Of a stretch of DNA of 64,000 nt, positions 59,390 to 64,000 are shown in pieces (position 1 is the first letter of the stretch; each line of letters opens with the position of its first letter). The position numbers and the translations under genes were made by a program. Under the pieces are notes generated by a model, which saw only the letters and a program-made list of their open reading frames with translations, was not told the DNA's origin and made no database searches. This DNA is from Ophiura sarsii (Eukaryota > Echinodermata > Ophiuroidea > Amphilepidida > Ophiuridae). The DNA is taken from positions 28,810,788-28,874,787 of the forward strand of contig CM069456.1 in NCBI GenBank assembly GCA_035610835.1, written 5' to 3'.

Positions 59390-59544
59390 TTGTTCCAGTA
59401 TCGAACGATACTACGGGGAACACAATTATGTGTTCCAGTATCGACCGATACTAAAACAGTAAAATCAAGCGAAACTGGCAAATGTTATGTTCCAGTATTG
59501 AATGTCTGGTATACCGGTATCTAGGACCTAAATACACTTTTTCC
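59390..59544. mobile_element. Palindrome-array MITE remnant (copy B)
   Basis: Orthologous to 47992-48228 through the duplication: same right flank (TTATTGGACGG) and right end AGGACCTAAATACACTTTTT. The left half, with its inverted end, is deleted. Confidence 0.72.
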
Positions 59545-60964
59545 GAAAAGTAAAATCGACTTGTTATTGGACGGAAATTACTAATTAATTTAAAAATGTA
59601 ATAATTAATTATTAAATTATATCGTGGATACATCGATTTCAAAAACAATTATTTTAATAACCTTTGATCGTATAAGGACATATATATTAGCCGTATATTG
59701 TAATATCATTTTAAACTATAATAGAGCATGGCACAACTTTAGCAAGATTTAAAACAATATGTAAGAGATATCATTTCCTGTATTTACATGTAAATATATG
59801 GATACATTGTGTTATAAATGCCAACTTAGAGATTTTATGTATGGGTAGTATATGTTTAAAATGGTATCCTCTTTTTATTGGTTCATTTCTAACAAAGTCG
59901 GATCAATTAAAATGCCTGTAGAATGCTTGTCTGTTTTTATACTACTACTACTACTACCAAACATGCGGAAGTTTCGACTACTTCCCTCGAATCAACACAA
60001 TCCCCCGAAACAATTCTAAACCCTATGAATGGTACGTACATATTAAACGATAACACAAAGTACGATGTTGACAACAACAAACATGGCGTCGTCGGCTAAA
60101 CATTTGCCGACGAGATTCGCGAACTAATCAGACGCATATTTGAAGCTTCTTTTGGATAATCTACCAAGCAAAAGGGCTGCCGCAATTATTGTGAAGATCA
60201 GAAAACGGCTTTCGGTGATATTGATATTCTGCCAGGGCATTTTAAAATGTATTTTAGGCAATGAAATAGGTATGAAGTGTCGGGGGTAGTTACCAGTCAC
60301 CCAACACCATGGGACCTTTAGTTTGCACTACTTTCCCCGTGAATATGTTAACGTTCTTAATATGCGCACCTCATATTAATAAAGACATTTGTAATTTAAT
60401 TTTTAATTTCACCGGTTTGAGATTACATATGCTTGAACTTGATATTTTGTTGGGGTCGTTACATTTGCGATGGCACATCACAATACATTTTTATGGATAC
60501 TATACTAAACAACGTTTAAGTATTAATGTGATGAATATTTATCACTCGGGAGCATTCTACATAGATATCACGACTACATATATATTACATACATGCATCA
60601 ATGATAAATCATTATTTCCCAAATTCGAAGAAGACAGAATATTTATACTCAATCTGATCAATAATATAAATGTGTTTACTAGACGACAAACAACAATCAA
60701 CACAATGAAATGCATTACGGTAATAATTACACTATCTATCCTAACGACCTTTTATACCTCTCATTTGTTTAGTTATATACTAAAAGATGTTGTGTTCATA
60801 ATTAACTGACTTTCAACTATAAAGAAATCTGTTATAATGTATTTAATTATGTTGATCTGTAAGATGAGCTCCATTAAATAATTACTTGGTAATGTTACAT
60901 TCTTGTAAAATAAGATATTCGTCGAACTTCACTCTTTTAATTATATACTGCAACTTATCCACGG

Positions 60965-62125
60965 TTACACTTTTTTGACGGTCAATGTTCGGTAAAATTC
61001 ATCAAATACTTCCTTCGGCATGAGAACTTTACTTCCCGGATTATTTGGGTCTTCAAGTGTCATGTACATCGAATTTCTCTCATTATCACGACGCCTCTGA
61101 AGTGATACATAGACTGGTTCACTTCCATCATTACATGAATTAGTACGTCTTGCTTCTCTGGCCTCTGTGGATATGCTATTATATTTGTAACATGAGATGA
61201 TTGTCGTCGTAAGAAATAGAATACAGAGGAAACTTGCCCCAATTGTGGCAAATGTTAAATATAACACAATAGCATCATCCTCTTTAGAACAATCAACATT
61301 GCATTCGCCAGATCTTTGTGTGTTCTGTTTAATTACTTGTCCATCTGCTGTTACTGGTTTCCTAGTATTCGAATTATCAGTGTCCACGTTTTGCATATTT
61401 ATCGGGCCAATGTAACATGTGCGTTCCCTATTTGGGAATCCTGGGCTAGATAGATGACATGAAAACATAGCGCCATCGTATGACATGTCTGTTATCAACG
61501 TTACCTGAGAGGAAACCATGTCAGCACTGGTTGTATTCCGAATTAACATTTGTACATCAGGGTGATTACAGCTCCATTTTAATTCTACAGCTGGTAATCC
61601 TGTCTCAGAACTACATGTTAACACCAGTTTGTTTCCAACGTACAGTGTTATTGGTTGAATTGGAACACTCTCGCAAACTGGATATATTTTATTCGGAAAG
61701 GAATATGTTTTAATGCTTGTTTTATTTGCCGCAATAGTAGCAACTCCTTGGATAGTCTTATGTTCCACCCTACACCAATATTCACCTTCATCATTGTTTG
61801 CAGTGTCCACCAATGTAAGTATATAAACATGAGTTCGGTCAGGATATACTCGACTAGCAAGAAATACACGGTTATCTAATGAAGATCCCTGATATATGAC
61901 GCCATCCGTTATTGGTTCAATACGTCCATCATAGAATCGGAAAATACTAACTGTATAACCTTCTTGCATATTCCATATCCGACACTGTATTACCATTAAA
62001 CCACCAATTGTTACTGGTTTCATTAGTGAAGTCACTTCTACTACTACTGTATCCGTTCTTTCTGTCCACGAGTGATCCACGCATATTAAAATCACAACAG
62101 CAATGATGATGCCAACTGACGCCAT
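60965..62125 (-). CDS. R11: two-Ig transmembrane receptor
   Basis: 386 residues, sister of R9. Indels against R9: an extra Val in TDTVVVEVTSL before domain 1 and a three-residue loss in the stalk (TADGQVIKQ). Most substitutions against R9 in the coding part are conservative (NKIYPVC for NTIYPVC, LPAVELKWSC for LPTVELKWSC). Helix reads LTFATIGASF. Tail identical to R9, including RRTNSCNDGSEP and the KKV end. ATG context is again GATATGGC. Confidence 0.89.
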   Translation of the reverse strand: MASVGIIIAVVILICVDHSWTERTDTVVVEVTSLMKPVTIGGLMVIQCRIWNMQEGYTVSIFRFYDGRIEPITDGVIYQGSSLDNRVFLASRVYPDRTHVYILTLVDTANNDEGEYWCRVEHKTIQGVATIAANKTSIKTYSFPNKIYPVCESVPIQPITLYVGNKLVLTCSSETGLPAVELKWSCNHPDVQMLIRNTTSADMVSSQVTLITDMSYDGAMFSCHLSSPGFPNRERTCYIGPINMQNVDTDNSNTRKPVTADGQVIKQNTQRSGECNVDCSKEDDAIVLYLTFATIGASFLCILFLTTTIISCYKYNSISTEAREARRTNSCNDGSEPVYVSLQRRRDNERNSMYMTLEDPNNPGSKVLMPKEVFDEFYRTLTVKKV

Positions 62126-62328
62126 ATCTAATATTTAACGCTATCCTCTGTTTAGGCGTGTTGTACATACACAGCGTATCCACACGCTAGATATTCCAAA
62201 TACTATTCCACTATTGGTTTCATAACGTTGCTTACATCACTGTACACATCTAATACATTGTGTGTATTAATATCAGACTGGTACATAAGATACTCCTTTG
62301 TCTAACGGCAACATTTCAAGATTTTTGT

Positions 62329-62609
62329 CAGCTACAATATAGCATAATGCTTTATCGAGAAAGACGTTCGACAGTATGACGCATATGCATCGCATTGGTT
62401 ATGTATTAATACGAACGTCATTATACATGTATATTCTCCGCATATAATTAAAGACCGTGTCACCGTGCATGTTAATGAGAACAGACTGACATCCTAAGAT
62501 ATTTATCATAATTTATTGTACAAGAGATCCTCTGTAATTATATGCAGCTAATATATAAAAGTGCGTAATGTTAATAAGACTCTAGAACACAGTAGGTGGC
62601 GTGCTTTAA
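62329..62609 (-). promoter_or_regulatory. R11 promoter block with CTCF-like site
   Basis: Close to the R9 block. CTCF-like ACAGTAGGTGGCGT at 62589-62602, 464 bp from the ATG. TATA position CGATAAAGC as in R9. Confidence 0.58.
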
Positions 62610-64000
62610 ACGCTGCGTACGGTGTACTATAACTACACTGCTGCCCAAAAGTATTTGCCCCTCTGGAAGCTTGTAAGTTATCACTGTGTTGCCAACAAAG
62701 TGTTAAGCCAACATACCACATTAACATTTCATTGTGTTCATTGTACATTTTATACCAATTAAATCATGTTTCCTATCAAGATTCATTATGTTAAAGCATT
62801 ACAATTCATGATTTCATCGAGCAAGTCAGAATCCCCATGTAAAATCGCCATCATGAATATCAATTAGTTAATTATCGGCAGTGTAACGCTATGGGAATTT
62901 TCAACTGAGATCAACTGGTGTTGGGAACCCCATGTGCAGAAATGTATAAATGATAACTGGCATGCGCAGTTTAATGGAATACCTTCAGAAGGAACCATTC
63001 CAGCTTAAAACAGTTATTTTAGTGACGTCGGAATATGTTTTTGGCAGATATTCATCTTTACGCATACAAGGATACATAAATTGGTCATGATACGTTTCCC
63101 ATCTTAGACAAAACATGGTCAACACACATATTTTCCTTACGAGCCTATACGCTTGTGAGTGCCATGTTTTCAGTTTTGACTCCTTTATGAAACATTGTGC
63201 ATGTAAATACAATTAACAATGTATATATCACTACGCTGAGGTGTACTATCATGATGATTACAAGTATATAATTGCACGATATTCAAATGTTTAAAACATG
63301 ATTAAAGATCACTTAGTTAGAAATATTCGGGAAAGGTTGGGTACTATCTTAAAATTATTCATTAATAAAGTTTAGCATAGGCGCATGACGGCTAAACCAA
63401 TTTGTGCGGATAGACCTACTAACCATATCCCGCGGGGAGCGGTTACCCAGCGATGGTCACGTGGTATGTTTGCCACGTCGATTTGTGCCACGATGATCTC
63501 TTAATGATATTCCTGTAATATTTAATTTCGTTTTGTTTATGAATATCACGGTTTCGACATACTAACGTGATAATATATGTATTATTTTAAGCGACATAAA
63601 GATTTGTTCTAGTATATCATAATTCGATGAAATATGTTACAATGTTACACATTATTGATAATTTGATGATATATTTACAAGTTTGCATTATTATTTAATG
63701 TCTAATGCTCGAAGTTATTTTCGAATAAGACAATGTACGTGATATTTGTAAGCAAAACAATATAATGTTACAACAACGCTGTGGCATTACAGTAAACACA
63801 CGACTCTGTACTATACTACACGACTTGTTCATTCAATATAATAATAGGTGCATATGTAGATCATGTAGGTATGTTCTGTATAGTTATCAAATTGTTTCTA
63901 AATTGCACATCACTAATTTATGAAAGATCTTAACAAATCCGCAGAACACAACATTTGATAACAATTGGATATTAATAGACATGCCGACCAATCACTGAAG
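62610..64000. other. R11 upstream spacer to window edge
   Basis: Follows copy A with one extra stretch at about 63365-63510 (contains CCGCGGGGAGCGGTTACCC and CACGTGG), which copy A lacks and which is probably a small insertion. No gene seen. Confidence 0.5.

Larger units (their letters stand above)
57440..64000. repeat. Segmental duplication, copy B (with R11), cut by window end
   Basis: Colinear partner of 46.6-52.6 kb. The final bases, ATGCCGACCAATCACTG, correspond to about 52580 in copy A, roughly 0.5 kb before the R10 stop codon. Confidence 0.85.

Noticed and set aside
48952..60809. Paired plus-strand ORFs (190 codons at 48952-49524 and 166 codons at 60309-60809), both starting MGPLVCTTFPVNM
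   Set aside because: They are the two copies of the segmental duplication. Over the first part I compared, differences fall about equally at codon positions 1, 2 and 3 and most change the residue; the copies then diverge in frame. No purifying selection is visible, so chance frames are more likely than a gene.

Overview
The window is invertebrate nuclear DNA, A+T-rich and gene-sparse. It carries a tandem array of closely related receptor genes among many small inverted-repeat DNA transposons, a LINE fragment, a tRNA-like SINE head and a long hexanucleotide pyrimidine satellite. The species cannot be named from the sequence. Metazoan Ig-type receptors, Harbinger-like and mariner-like elements and CTCF-like promoter sites suggest a bilaterian, possibly marine and possibly mollusc-like; that is an impression only.

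Every convincing gene belongs to one family, and all copies lie on the minus strand: ten intact intronless genes (called R1-R9 and R11 here), one stop-containing pseudogene (R10) and one 5' relic at 55.4-56.0 kb that keeps a promoter and nine codons. Each intact gene encodes about 390 residues: signal peptide, a V-like Ig domain, a second Ig domain, a short acidic stalk with a C-x3-C pair, one uncharged transmembrane helix, and an almost invariant cytoplasmic tail. The tail has three YxxL motifs; the first two are spaced like an ITAM and the second also fits the ITIM consensus. I read the cluster as an expanded set of candidate recognition or immune-type receptors that share one signalling tail. 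Ligand and function are unknown.

Upstream of each start codon is a conserved non-coding block of about 250-300 bp. It holds CRE/ATF-like half sites, a GATA-type core, a TATA-like box in several copies, and at a nearly fixed 445-466 bp from the ATG a site resembling the CTCF core motif. The recurring unit promoter + CTCF-like site + single-exon receptor recalls clustered protocadherins, but this is inference.

Layout: 0-3.7 kb LINE remnant and MITEs; R1 3.7-4.9; TIR element and Harbinger-like element 7.0-10.0; R2 10.1-11.3; R3 13.7-14.9; a homogeneous subarray R4-R8 (21.0-44.1), most members followed by a MITE packed with CCAGTATCG palindromes; mariner-like insertions at 18.0-19.1 and, nested, at 38.2-39.7; the pyrimidine satellite at 41.2-42.0; TIR element with SINE at 45.8-46.5; then a large segmental duplication (46.6-52.6 and 57.4-64.0) carrying R9 and R11, with R10 and the 5' relic between them. 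The second copy of the duplication runs off the right edge, so another receptor gene is predicted just outside. Several insertions have an empty site in a paralogous unit, which fixes their boundaries and gives relative ages.
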